From contig JAPPOG010000011.1 of assembly GCA_028818225.1 (NCBI GenBank), positions 1 through 37,800 of the forward strand: a DNA stretch of 37,800 nucleotides, written 5' to 3'. The notes under the pieces were generated by a model, which did no database searches, had not been told where the DNA came from, and saw only the letters and a program-made list of their open reading frames with translations. This document shows, in pieces, positions 26,672-35,239 of this stretch. The position numbers were made by a program, and so were the translations under genes. Origin of the DNA: Gammaproteobacteria bacterium (GTDB lineage Bacteria > Pseudomonadota > Gammaproteobacteria > Pseudomonadales > Pseudohongiellaceae). The number at the start of each line of letters is the position of its first letter. Position 1 is the first letter of the stretch.

Positions 26672-26725
26672 AAAAAAGGGGTCAGAGTAAAAATACAGTG
26701 CTGTGTTTTTACTCTGACCCCTTTT
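26672..26725 (-). terminator. Long perfect hairpin of the GGGGTCAGAGTA family, likely terminator of PIG-L gene
   Basis: AAAAGGGGTCAGAGTAAAAA (26674-26693, stem continuing to 26698) pairs with 26701-26725 over 25 bp with one G-U pair and a two-base loop. On the minus strand it lies just past the PIG-L stop and ends in a T6 run, so it can act as an intrinsic terminator. It is also a complete palindromic member of the dispersed repeat family. Confidence 0.85.
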
Positions 26726-26733
26726 CTCCTTTT

Positions 26734-29337
26734 CTAGGGCGAGGCAGGCAGGCTAAGCAAGTTCGCGAATATTCTGTAAGCCCCCGGGACTCCATTCGGT
26801 AACTGTCGAAACCAGGAATAGGACGTGTAAACATAATGTCCTGCACCAATTGGGGCATACAACATAGCACCATCGCTTTCCGGTTCGCCCTCGTCGTGAG
26901 CTTCAGTCAGGGGTATGTATCTTTCGCGATCAAAGCTGGTGAAGTTGTAGTTATTTCGCTCCTGAACCCAGCCTTCGAAATCTTCCGCATTAATGAAGTT
27001 GGGAAAATTAAAAACAGGGCTTTGCGGCTGAAGAATTGTGATGGGTGCATTTTCATCAACCACACGAACATTGCCCGTCATGCTTGCAGGAAACGGCGCA
27101 AGGTTCTGCTCGGCAAAATCCGGTTGCTGGTATTGCACAACCAATGTGCCACCGCGTTCAGCAAAATCCAGTAGACGCTGATTGTTGGCAACAAAGGCTT
27201 CTCGGGTTTGCGAGGCACGTATACCCACGACGATTACGTCATAGCGATCAAGTTCACCCGCGGTCAGATCGTCATCTGAAAGAAGGCTGACATTCACGCC
27301 GAGAAGGCGCAATGATGCGGGCACCAGATCACCGCTCCCCATAATGTAGCCTACATTGACGTCCGCAACTGCTACCTCAATTACCTCAAGCCTGGTAATC
27401 GCAGCGTGGTAAATCCTGTGAGAACTAATGTGAGGGTAGGCAATTACCTCCATGGCCTGATCTGCGATTACGCCATCAATCTGTGCATTTGCTTGCAGCT
27501 GGTATCCGCCTGGCGCAGCGTCAGCGGGCATGGTCGCAGTAAAGGACAAAGTAGTGGTGGCAGGTGCTGCTGCCAGTGAGAATTCAGCGAAAGCTGGTTG
27601 CAGGGTCCATCCTTCGGGTAAGGAATAGCGGGCGGTACCGTTTGCGCTTTCATTGCTGTTGTTGCGAATAGTCAGCAACAAGTCGACCGACTGAGAGTTC
27701 GTTGTCAGCGGAGTCACTATGAGATCAGTGCCAGGCTCCACTGAAACTTTGGGTACTACATCAATTCGGCGGCGGAGTTCTCCACGCACTGGATCCTGTT
27801 CACGATACTCCACATCGCGCATGACTGGGAATGATAAGCCACCTATCTCAATCTGTATCTCTGCTCTTAATACGCCTGTGTCAAATGCCTCGGTGCGCGC
27901 ATCACCTGCCGAACTCCAATCGTAAGTCGCACCATTGCGACGCGCCGTTAGCCAATAAGGCTGGGTAATCTTTGCCGCAGCGGGTAGCGTGACGAAAAAA
28001 TTGGCTTGGTGATTGGGAGATTCACGGCGTCGGAAATGTTGCTCATTGGATAAATCCGATTGGTCGGTAGCAGAAATTATCCAGGACTGCGGAGCAATTA
28101 ATTCAGTCGATATTATTCGGGCGACAGCACTGTCTTGAACATAAACGCGAATTGCCACATTGGTAGTACTACCGGGCACCAATGTTTCCGATTCACTCAG
28201 TGCATCGATACGTACTCCAGCGGCTAGAATCAGGGCTTGCTCAAATTCTTGGAGCTTCTCATTGATAAGCCGTTGCGTGTCAGCAGCGCGGGCATGCTGG
28301 CTGAGTTGCCGTGCCAGGTCATGACCTCTCACCAATTCAGGCACCAGAGCACCCGGATTCAATGGTGAATAACTCTGTAACAAAGATGTGTTTTGGTTTT
28401 CCAGTTCAGCAGCGAGACGCACAAATTCTGCAGAGGGATTCAATTCAATCTGCACGAGATCTGAGATCGAAGTATGGATGCCATCAAACACTGATTCTTC
28501 TACATAATCACTTTCGCTAGTGGAAAAACTGAGTTGTAAAACTGACTGCTGATTACCTCTTAGTTCCAGCGAACCCATCTGCTGGGTTTTTTGCTGACTG
28601 CGTCCCTGCATGCCAATTTCATAAAAACTTCTGCCGGTTAGGGGATCGTATTCACCGGTATTAATGCTCAGCAATTGCGGATCAGCAGCAGTTGTTGAGC
28701 GCGCGCCAACATAGAGCTTCTGCACTTGCCAGGTATTCAATCCCTCCGCGAGTTGATCTGGAAATCTGGATGGATCAGCCGCAGCTTCAATAGCAAGGGG
28801 TGTTATATATCCGGAAAATTGGTGATGACCATGACCATCAGCAGGGGTGCCATTCCATCTGGAGACGATTACATTGGGCCTGAACTGGCGTATGGTTCTT
28901 ACCATATCCCCGAGAACCTCTTGTTGCGGCCACATGCGGGAAGCTTCAGAGCGAGTTTTCGAAAAACCAAAATCATTGGCGCGGGTGAAATACTGCTCAG
29001 CACCATCCAGCCGTCGGGCCTGCAGCAATTCTTCAGTACGGATTACCCCGAGGGCGTCAGATTGTTCCGGGCCAATAATGTTCTGGCCGCCAGAACCACG
29101 GGTAAGAGACAGGTAACCAGTGCGGGCATTCTCGCCGCGGGCATGGTATGCCACCAGTGCCGAATCTTCGTCATCGGGATGTGCACCGACATGTAAAACG
29201 GCGGCTGTTGTTTGCAATCTCTCGAGTAAGCGCACCAGGGCATTGTTGCCCTGGTCATAGATTGCAGCGACCTGTGCAGAGACAGGGGAGGTTAGTGTTA
29301 TTGCCAGCGCAAGGCCGAAGAGACAGTGTTTTCTCAT
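26734..29337 (-). CDS. Large exported PIG-L (LmbE-like) deacetylase with C-terminal GATase-like domain
   Basis: An 867-residue protein with a Sec signal (residues 1-22, ending SPVSAQ). The zinc deacetylase site is AHPDDEDSALVAY, and a further pair of ligands is in DGHGHHQFSGY, both as in N-acetylglucosamine deacetylases of the PIG-L/LmbE family. The long middle carries beta-sandwich repeats (TNVAIRVYVQDS; VDLLLTIRNNSNESANGTARY; QLQANAQIDG), resembling NEW3 domains. The end (VNVGYIMGSGDLVPASLRLLGVNV; DRYDVIVVGIRASQT; GGTLVVQYQQPD) has the flavodoxin-like order of class I glutamine-amidotransferase-like domains, without an obvious catalytic triad. It probably removes acetyl groups from an amino sugar or glycan outside the cytoplasm. 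ATG 29337 has GGAG upstream. It is divergent from the second PQQ dehydrogenase. Confidence 0.88.
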   Translation of the reverse strand: MRKHCLFGLALAITLTSPVSAQVAAIYDQGNNALVRLLERLQTTAAVLHVGAHPDDEDSALVAYHARGENARTGYLSLTRGSGGQNIIGPEQSDALGVIRTEELLQARRLDGAEQYFTRANDFGFSKTRSEASRMWPQQEVLGDMVRTIRQFRPNVIVSRWNGTPADGHGHHQFSGYITPLAIEAAADPSRFPDQLAEGLNTWQVQKLYVGARSTTAADPQLLSINTGEYDPLTGRSFYEIGMQGRSQQKTQQMGSLELRGNQQSVLQLSFSTSESDYVEESVFDGIHTSISDLVQIELNPSAEFVRLAAELENQNTSLLQSYSPLNPGALVPELVRGHDLARQLSQHARAADTQRLINEKLQEFEQALILAAGVRIDALSESETLVPGSTTNVAIRVYVQDSAVARIISTELIAPQSWIISATDQSDLSNEQHFRRRESPNHQANFFVTLPAAAKITQPYWLTARRNGATYDWSSAGDARTEAFDTGVLRAEIQIEIGGLSFPVMRDVEYREQDPVRGELRRRIDVVPKVSVEPGTDLIVTPLTTNSQSVDLLLTIRNNSNESANGTARYSLPEGWTLQPAFAEFSLAAAPATTTLSFTATMPADAAPGGYQLQANAQIDGVIADQAMEVIAYPHISSHRIYHAAITRLEVIEVAVADVNVGYIMGSGDLVPASLRLLGVNVSLLSDDDLTAGELDRYDVIVVGIRASQTREAFVANNQRLLDFAERGGTLVVQYQQPDFAEQNLAPFPASMTGNVRVVDENAPITILQPQSPVFNFPNFINAEDFEGWVQERNNYNFTSFDRERYIPLTEAHDEGEPESDGAMLYAPIGAGHYVYTSYSWFRQLPNGVPGAYRIFANLLSLPASP

Positions 29338-29636
29338 TGTGCTCTCCTATTACTGCCGAGTAGCGCGACCAAGGCGAAGGCAAAGCAGATGTCAGGTTTC
29401 GGCCTGGGAGTGTAGGGCATAGTCATTCACATCCATGCAGGGGAGAGTGAAACAGTAGCCCCGATGCCGGCCGCTGTCCACCAGCGGTTTTCCGGGGAAA
29501 CTGTCATTGAAATTCCCGTAAATCATCTGTCAGTATATGAGCGGAGTTAGCGGCCATGGGTTTCCCTGGCGCCCTCACAATTACGCATTGCCATGCAAGA
29601 CTCGAACAACACCAGACCAACCAGTGAGCACCACAC

Positions 29637-31679
29637 ATGACAAAGATCAGGCCCGGGCAACTAGCAATACTGCTGACACTATTCTCTGCTGTGAGTTTTC
29701 CATCTATCCAGGCGGCGGAGTTCTCCCAGGTTAGGCCCGACGCGGATACGCTGCTGCAGCTGCCGGTTAGCGACTGGCTGACAAATGGCGGCGATCTGTA
29801 CAACCGGAATTTTTCTCCCCTGGACCAGATCAACACCGCCAACGTGGACCAACTTGGCCCTGTCTGGCGCACACATCTCGAAGGTTCGGGCATCGGCGCC
29901 AAATACTCTGGCGAGGCACAGCCGCTCATCCTTGACGGGGTCATGTACATCATTACCGGTGCCGATGACGTGTTTGCCCTGAGCGTGGAGACCGGCGAGC
30001 TGCTGTGGAGTTATAAGGCGAATCTCAGTGACGAGATCTCAACCATATGCTGCGGCTGGACCAGCCGGGGGGTGGGCTACGGTGAGGACAAGATCTTCGT
30101 CGGCCAGCTGGATGGCGTGCTGAAAGCACTGGACAAAGACACTGGCGAGGAAATCTGGTCGATACAAGCGGAGGCCTGGGAAGAGGGCTACACGATCACC
30201 AGTGCGCCGCTGTACTTCGAAGGCATGGTGATCACCGGTTTCGCCGGGGCCGAGTTTGCCGCCAGGGGGCGCGTTAAAGCCTACAGCGCTGATGATGGCA
30301 GTTTACTGTGGACGTTCTATACGGTGCCCGGCCCGGGTGAGTTCGGGTTCGATACCTGGCCAGCCGACAACGATGCCTGGCGCACCGGGGGCGGCACGGT
30401 CTGGCACACGCCGGCGGTCGATCCGGAGCTGGGCATGCTCTATTTTTCCACCGGTAATCCGGGGCCCGATTACAACGGGGCGATCAGGGCGGGTGACAAC
30501 CTGTTTACGGCCTCCATCGTCGCCCTGGATGTTTTCACTGGCGAGTATCGCTGGCATTTCCAGCAGGTACACCATGACATCTGGGATTTTGATGCGCCCA
30601 ACCCGGTGGTGCTGTTCGATCTCGAATACGACGGCGAGATGCGCAAGGGCCTGGCCCAGGCGGGCAAGACCGGCTGGGTCTATATCCTGGATCGCACCAA
30701 TGGCGAGCCGCTGGTAGGCATCGAAGAGCGCCCGGTGCCGCAGGAACCGCGCCAGGCAACCGCGGCGACCCAGCCGTATCCGCTGGGTGACGCCTTCGTT
30801 ACCCAGACACTGGACATCCCGCCCGAAGGTTTCAACCTGGTGAACAATGGTGCAATCTTCACGCCTTTCTGGGACGAGCCGGTGCTGCTGCGGCGCAGCG
30901 AGGCGAACTGGCCACCCAGCACCGTGGACCCAAACAGGGGCGTGATCTATGTCTGCGCCGGCGAACGTCAGGCGGCGTATACGACCCGGGCGGACGTCGA
31001 ACAGGCTGAAAATGGCGACCGCTATACCGGCGGCAGCATGCGCTTTGCGCCCATTGCCACCACCGGCGTTGTGGCTGCCATGGACCTGCGCACCAACCGC
31101 AGGTTGTGGTCGCAGCGCTGGTCCAGCCGCTGTTACAGCGGGCTGGTTGCCACGGCTGGCAACCTGCTGTTTGCCGGCAGGAATGATGGGCGCTTCACCG
31201 CCATGGATGCCCGTGACGGCACCAGACTATGGGAGTTCATGACCGATGCGGGCGTCAATGCGCCGCCTTCGGTATTCGAGCACAACGGCCAGCAGTATGT
31301 TGCCGTGCTTTCTGCGGGCAACCTGCTGGCGGCATCCCAACGGGGCGACAGCGTGTGGATGTTCAGGCTGCTGGAGGAAGGGGAAGAGACGTCGGTTGCC
31401 ATCGAGCAGGTGACTCCGCCACTGGCAAATTCAGAGGGCATGGCGCTGTTCCAGGAAACCTGCGTGTTCTGCCATGGGCGCCGCGGCGAGGGCGGTCACA
31501 ATGGCATGCCACTGGAAGGACTGGCGGCATTCGGCACCGGCTATGTCGCCGACATCATCAGTCGCGGGCAGGGGAATATGCCTTCCTACGCAGCGAGCTT
31601 TACGCAGAGCCAGATCAACGCCATTGCGGAGCATGTGAGGATGCTTAATCCGGAGATTCCTAATCGGAATACGCGTTGA
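29637..31679 (+). CDS. Quinohemoprotein (PQQ and heme) alcohol dehydrogenase-like
   Basis: A 680-residue protein with a Sec signal (ILLTLFSAVSFPSIQA). Quinoprotein motifs are clear: the adjacent-cysteine pair Cys138-Cys139 (STICCGW), and HDIWDFDAPNP with Asp317 and Asp319 for calcium binding and catalysis. Propeller tryptophan-docking repeats include ALSVETGELLWSY, ALDKDTGEEIWSI and AMDARDGTRLWEF. A C-terminal cytochrome c domain holds one heme site, CVFCH (609-613), with GMPLEGL and NMPSYAASFTQSQINAIAEHV after it, so electrons can leave through its own heme. The gene is clearly richer in G and C than its neighbours and has many overlapping open frames for that reason, suggesting transfer. 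It lies inside the 12.4-kb block bounded by the long repeats. The substrate is unknown. Confidence 0.92.
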   Translation: MTKIRPGQLAILLTLFSAVSFPSIQAAEFSQVRPDADTLLQLPVSDWLTNGGDLYNRNFSPLDQINTANVDQLGPVWRTHLEGSGIGAKYSGEAQPLILDGVMYIITGADDVFALSVETGELLWSYKANLSDEISTICCGWTSRGVGYGEDKIFVGQLDGVLKALDKDTGEEIWSIQAEAWEEGYTITSAPLYFEGMVITGFAGAEFAARGRVKAYSADDGSLLWTFYTVPGPGEFGFDTWPADNDAWRTGGGTVWHTPAVDPELGMLYFSTGNPGPDYNGAIRAGDNLFTASIVALDVFTGEYRWHFQQVHHDIWDFDAPNPVVLFDLEYDGEMRKGLAQAGKTGWVYILDRTNGEPLVGIEERPVPQEPRQATAATQPYPLGDAFVTQTLDIPPEGFNLVNNGAIFTPFWDEPVLLRRSEANWPPSTVDPNRGVIYVCAGERQAAYTTRADVEQAENGDRYTGGSMRFAPIATTGVVAAMDLRTNRRLWSQRWSSRCYSGLVATAGNLLFAGRNDGRFTAMDARDGTRLWEFMTDAGVNAPPSVFEHNGQQYVAVLSAGNLLAASQRGDSVWMFRLLEEGEETSVAIEQVTPPLANSEGMALFQETCVFCHGRRGEGGHNGMPLEGLAAFGTGYVADIISRGQGNMPSYAASFTQSQINAIAEHVRMLNPEIPNRNTR

Positions 31680-32088
31680 ATTGGAAGAAGGACAGACTTA
31701 GTTTTGCAAGCCGATTAACTATCGGTACTAATCGAATTTTCGAAATTCTTCTAAGTAGTCGCGATACTTGAGATTATGAAAAAGAAGTGCCTCTATTACA
31801 TAGGACGTTATTAGTATAAGAAAAATGCGAGTTTGAACCTTCAATCTTTAAAAGTCTGTGTCCCAGTGTGTCTGGATTCTGCGCGCCCAGGCCGAATATT
31901 GCCCTGGCGGCCTCTCCAATTGCTATTATTCATAGTTTATGCATAGCTTTGTAGTATCATCAGAGCACTTATAGAACCTATAAGTACTCTTGAGTCATCG
32001 GCAGCCCCCATGCGACACACTCGATGGCTCCGCGTAACACAAACCAGGTCACATCTGTTTTGACGTAAACAAAAAAAGGAACGGCAAA
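31680..32088. other. Non-coding region before the DUF3303 gene
   Basis: About 400 bases with no supported gene. A hairpin at 31967-31985 (ACTTATAG, three-base loop, CTATAAGT) lies 100 bp before the DUF3303 start and could act in control of it or as a weak terminator. Base composition returns to the AT-richer local value directly after the dehydrogenase stop. Confidence 0.4.
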
Positions 32089-32376
32089 ATGAAATTCATG
32101 ATCAGCTGGAAAATACACGAAGACAAGAAGCACGAAGTGCAAAAAACTTTTAGCGCCATGACGCCTGAAGATGATGCGGCCCAAATGGGCCCGTCTGTTA
32201 CCCAAATAGGCAGGTGGCATGAACCGGTATCCGGAACAGGAGTAGCAATAGTGGAAGCCGCTTCCATGGATGCGGTGACTGCCTTCCTGTTGAATTGGAA
32301 TCACGTCTGTGACATCGAAGTGAGCCCAGTATTGGATGATGCGGAGACCAGAGCGGTTACTCAAAGCCTACCTTAG
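32089..32376 (+). CDS. DUF3303 domain small protein
   Basis: A 95-residue cytoplasmic protein covering one DUF3303 domain: MKFMISWKIHEDKKHEVQKTF, then QIGRWHEPVSGTGVAIVEA, and LLNWNHVCDIEVSPVLDDAET at the end. It has the ferredoxin-like (ABM-type) strand-helix-strand order and an invariant-looking GRWHE turn. The start ATG has AGGA 8 bases upstream. Function of the family is unknown; some relatives are dimeric barrel proteins. It is a single gene, on the plus strand between the dehydrogenase and a repeat. Confidence 0.88.
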   Translation: MKFMISWKIHEDKKHEVQKTFSAMTPEDDAAQMGPSVTQIGRWHEPVSGTGVAIVEAASMDAVTAFLLNWNHVCDIEVSPVLDDAETRAVTQSLP

Positions 32377-32425
32377 GGTATTAGACTGATCGATACAGTA
32401 GTAAGCGAAGAATCAACAGTAAGTT

Positions 32426-32509
32426 GGGGTCAGAGTAATTTGAATTTGAGAATTTGAGTAATTTGAATTTATGTGGCTGTAGCTATGGCATCAATTTACT
32501 CTGACCCCT
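32426..32509 (+). repeat. Complete palindromic repeat of the GGGGTCAGAGTA family
   Basis: Starts GGGGTCAGAGTAATTTGAATT and ends ATTTACTCTGACCCC, so both arms are present around an internal part with a local duplication of AATTTGA. The inner TATGTGGCTGTAGCTATGGCATC matches 26386-26408. Such paired arms resemble REP/BIME elements moved by REP-associated transposases; no such transposase is in the window. Confidence 0.8.
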
Positions 32510-32529
32510 TTGGTTCCTAAGTGCTTAGG

Positions 32530-33868
32530 CTAGTCTGCCAAGGGTAGACCACTAGGCACGCTTGCAGGCACATCGGCCCGTAAATCCACACAACTGCTAT
32601 CGGTTAGCCCAACCGTGAGAAACTCTATCAGATCGCCAATTTTCTCCTCGGTCAGATCAACCGGACTGAGTTGGTTCGCAGCGGCTATAGCCCCGCGACG
32701 CTCAGCGTCGGAGTGAACTACGAAGTCTTTTGCGTCCAGATCTGAACGCGAGGGGAGGCGAGCTTGACTGGTGTCGTAGTTCTCCAGACTGGTAAGCGGA
32801 TCAAGGTGGTGCCGCACAACAGCCTGCAGAGTATCGTAGGCTCCATCGTGACCCCAGGGCCCAGTTTGGGCCACCTGGCGCAAGCTCGGAGTCCTGAACT
32901 TATAACGATCAGACTCATCACCACTTACCCGCTCACGGCCAAAATCGTCATGCCCATCGCTACCGTCACCCTTACCGGGACCAATCTGGGGCATAGCAAT
33001 GGCGTAGAACTCGAGATTGGTTTGGAAAGGACCGCTGTGGCAGCCGGCGCACCCAGCCTCGCCATAAAACAGCTCTGCACCACGCAAGACTTTCGGACTG
33101 ATCGAGTCGAGTACGTCAGCAGACAGTGTGCCATCGCTGCCGACGGCGCGATCGAACGGTGTATCGGTACAGCGCCAGGCTGCAGCTTCGAAGGCGCTAA
33201 TCGCATTCGCTACGTCAACAAATGTGATATCCGCCGCCGTCTCGATATGGCTGAAGGCGCCAATGAAAAGATCAACATAGTCAGCATTTGCCTGCAGGCG
33301 AGCGGCTAGCTGCGGCCAGATTGCCCTGAGCGGCCGCATCCGCCACTGGATTTTCGCCCGCTTGTCCGGCCATTTCAGCAGCTGACTGAACCGGGAACAT
33401 GGCCTGGACAGCGAGTAGATTATCCAGACCGTCTGGCAGATTATCACCAGCGGGATTCAGGAAACCGCTGGGCTGTGCAGGATCTATTGCCACCCTGCCA
33501 TCATGAAAAAGAGCGGTGAAGAAGCTGGCCCCTTTGTTGAATACAGGAGGTGCATTGCGAGGAACTCGCTCGAGTATCTGCGAGTCGATTTGCCCTTCGA
33601 TAGAGCGGGCAACCCCAAAGCCAATGCCGCCTGTGCCTACCGGCAGCGAGAGTCCATCACCTGTCGCGGCGAAGGCATGATGACAAGTCGCGCAGGAAAT
33701 ATTCTGGTTTCCGCTTAAGATCTTGTCGAAAAAGAGGAGTTTGCCCAGTTCTTCCTTCGCCGGATCAGACGGAGGAAACATGTCATCTGTAACCTGATAT
33801 TGAGCGCTACCTAGAAGCGGAAAGGAAAGACTAAGAAGTAAAGTAAAAAAGTGCAGGATCGGTCTCAT
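32530..33868 (-). pseudogene. Di-heme cytochrome c peroxidase (MauG-like), frameshifted
   Basis: Two overlapping frames together give one protein of about 440 residues. The N-terminal frame (from ATG 33868) holds a Sec signal (LLLSLSFPLLGSAQ), a first heme site CATCHH, then FHDGRVAI and NLLAVQAMFPV. It reads out of frame at about 33305-33330. The downstream frame resumes with LAARLQANADYVDLFIGAF and contains the second heme site CAGCHS, KFRTPSLRQVAQTGPWGHDGAY and DLIEFLTVGLTD. The shift is +1 on the coding strand; a real mutation or a base error is possible. Intact members reduce peroxide with electrons from cytochrome c, or act as MauG-type oxidases. It has a 20-residue tail CVDLRADVPASVPSGLPLAD past the heme domain. 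The tail is shared with the remnant at 21417-21566. Confidence 0.85.
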
Positions 33869-33895
33869 AGTTATTGTTCTCTTAATTAGGTCTGC

Positions 33896-34027
33896 TCATG
33901 AAGCAAAGAGAAAACAGATCCTGTTCATACCCACTAACAGGATCCGTGCAGTTACCTGATATTGCGCCGCAGCAAAGTCAAAAGTCCCAAGGCAAATCCA
34001 AAGCAATAGAAGTTGGGTTAAGCGCAC
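33896..34027 (-). pseudogene. Second peroxidase signal-peptide fragment, truncated
   Basis: GTG 34027-34025 starts the same 26 codons as the left remnant (signal peptide, then AAAQYQVT). At the repeat edge (33951) the frame changes to unrelated codons (ARILLVGMNRICF) and stops at 33898-33896. It is the 5' end of a lost peroxidase gene, just upstream of a full but frameshifted peroxidase. Confidence 0.55.
33917..33944 (-). terminator. Hairpin with U-rich tail between repeat and peroxidase
   Basis: GATCCTGTT (33917-33925) and AACAGGATC (33936-33944) form a 9-bp stem with a 10-base loop. On the minus strand it is followed by TGTTTTCTCTTT, terminator-like. It may end transcripts from the transposase remnant before the peroxidase, or be part of the IS end. 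Confidence 0.55.
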
Positions 34028-34282
34028 ATTTTAAGCCTGGCAAGCGTTGACCAGGCAAGGAGAATTGCATGTGTTTTGCCATCAATAAGTGGTGACAGTA
34101 GAAAGCATGCGTTTTCAGCATAAATGGGTGATTTAGAAAATTAAAGATTGATTACATAAATGTGACACAATGTGTCTATGCTTATAAGCCCTGTGTTTTT
34201 TTGGCTGCAGCTAGATGATGAGCCACAAAAGTCCGGTGGGACGATCCATAAAAGTAAGAACCGACAGCAAAATTGCCGGTGG
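33951..34282 (+). repeat. Long direct repeat, right copy
   Basis: Identical to 21490-21814 over 325 bases and nearly so to 34282, same orientation. Unlike the left copy, its right side continues into the transposase coding region, so this copy holds the longer IS segment. The left edge (33951) coincides with the left edge of the other copy (21490), beyond which the sequences are unrelated. Confidence 0.93.
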
Positions 34283-34905
34283 GGGTGAGCGACAAGCGCT
34301 TTTCTGAGATAGCAGGTCTGGCAATGTAGCGGCACAGCCGCTCCACCTTTTGCCTTTGATGATCTCGGGCTGCCACCCCTGCATGCAGGCTAAAACCATT
34401 CAGCTTCGCCACCCGGGCGTTGTCGGGTGATGACTCCGCCTGCGGTGGGATGGTCTGCAAGGTAAATACCTTACGGCCTTTCTGGGGACCAATGGTCACG
34501 CGGTATGTGACAGAGTGGCTATGAATATCCCGGAGCGGGTCTTGCTCCAGGCCGTCCAGGGTTAGATAGCTATTGACCTCATCCCTCTCCAGAAACCCGC
34601 GCCATTCGAGAAAACGGGCTACTCTGTCGCTGATCTGATGGAGCAAGTTATGCAGTTGTATGGCTGTCGGCGGTGGAGTGTGGCAAAAGCCATGGTGACC
34701 CGAGCCATCCTGAGCATAGACGCCATCGAGAAACAGCATATGAAAATGGATATTCAAATTGAGTGCTGAACCAAAGCGCTGTATCAGGGTGACTGCCCGA
34801 GTGGGGGCGTCTTGGTTGGCAAACCCTGCCTGATGGGCCAGGTGCGTGGAGATCGCCCGGGTCACGATGCTCAGCACCCGACTCATCAACTCCGGGTAGT
34901 TGCTA
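33951..34905 (-). mobile_element. IS91-family element remnant, 5'-truncated
   Basis: The segment comprises the downstream end and the C-terminal two thirds of an IS91 (Y2/HUH) transposase. The right boundary is set where homology to the family appears to begin, near 34900, and is approximate. The N-terminal zinc-finger part and the upstream terminus are absent. No target-site duplication is expected for IS91 elements, which move by rolling circle. The left boundary is that of the long repeat and may include non-IS DNA. Confidence 0.7.
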
Positions 34906-34943
34906 CCACAAATCTCGCAAAAAAGTAGCAGTAAAGGATTCAA
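34182..34943 (-). pseudogene. IS91-family transposase, N-terminally truncated
   Basis: A 253-codon frame matching the IS91 Y2 transposase domain: NYPELMSRVLSIVTRAISTH, the rolling-circle HUH motif His66-Phe-His68 in IQRFGSALNLNIHFHML, then FLDGVYAQDG, and RLCRYIARPAIS with Tyr206 as nucleophile, near the end. Full members are about 370-400 residues and start with a cysteine-rich zinc-binding domain that is missing here. The first ten or so codons (MNPLLLLFCEICG) look unrelated to the family and probably come from flanking DNA. The protein is unlikely to be active. Its last 33 codons are duplicated in the left repeat copy. Confidence 0.9.
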
Positions 34944-35239
34944 ATGAGACGAAACACCCGTCTGAGATGCTGAATGAACAAATAGCTACTGAGCTACTGA
35001 CTGTAAGGAGCAGCAAAACATAAAGAGGAAGAAAGGAGCGCCGCCTTAATCTGAACCAATTCTAATAGCAGCTTTATTGCATTTGTTTCTATGTAATAAC
35101 TATATACGCAGCTCTGAAGGCGTTGTGCAATTGGAAAACCGAAGGCGATATAGATTACTATGTCATCGAACAATGTGACTGAGTAACAGTAAAGAAATAA
35201 CTTTATTGCGCTAGCATCTAATTAAAGAGCGAGAGATTT
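34944..35239. other. Non-coding, AT-rich junction region
   Basis: About 300 bases between the transposase remnant and the ABM-domain gene. No gene or clear repeat was recognised. Base composition turns AT-rich here and stays so to the end of the window. The start region of the following gene lies at the right end. Confidence 0.4.

Larger units (their letters stand above)
33869..34181. other. Non-genic region with right repeat start and hairpin
   Basis: About 310 bases between the peroxidase start and the transposase stop. It holds the peroxidase promoter region, a hairpin at 33917-33944, a truncated peroxidase 5' end at 33896-34027, and most of the right long repeat. Confidence 0.6.

Noticed and set aside
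30256..31648. Several long frames on both strands within the quinohemoprotein gene
   Set aside because: They are products of high GC content; the main frame carries all cofactor motifs.
21490..34282. A composite transposon with two intact IS elements
   Set aside because: The left copy contains only a transposase end and the right copy lacks the N-terminus; neither is a complete element.
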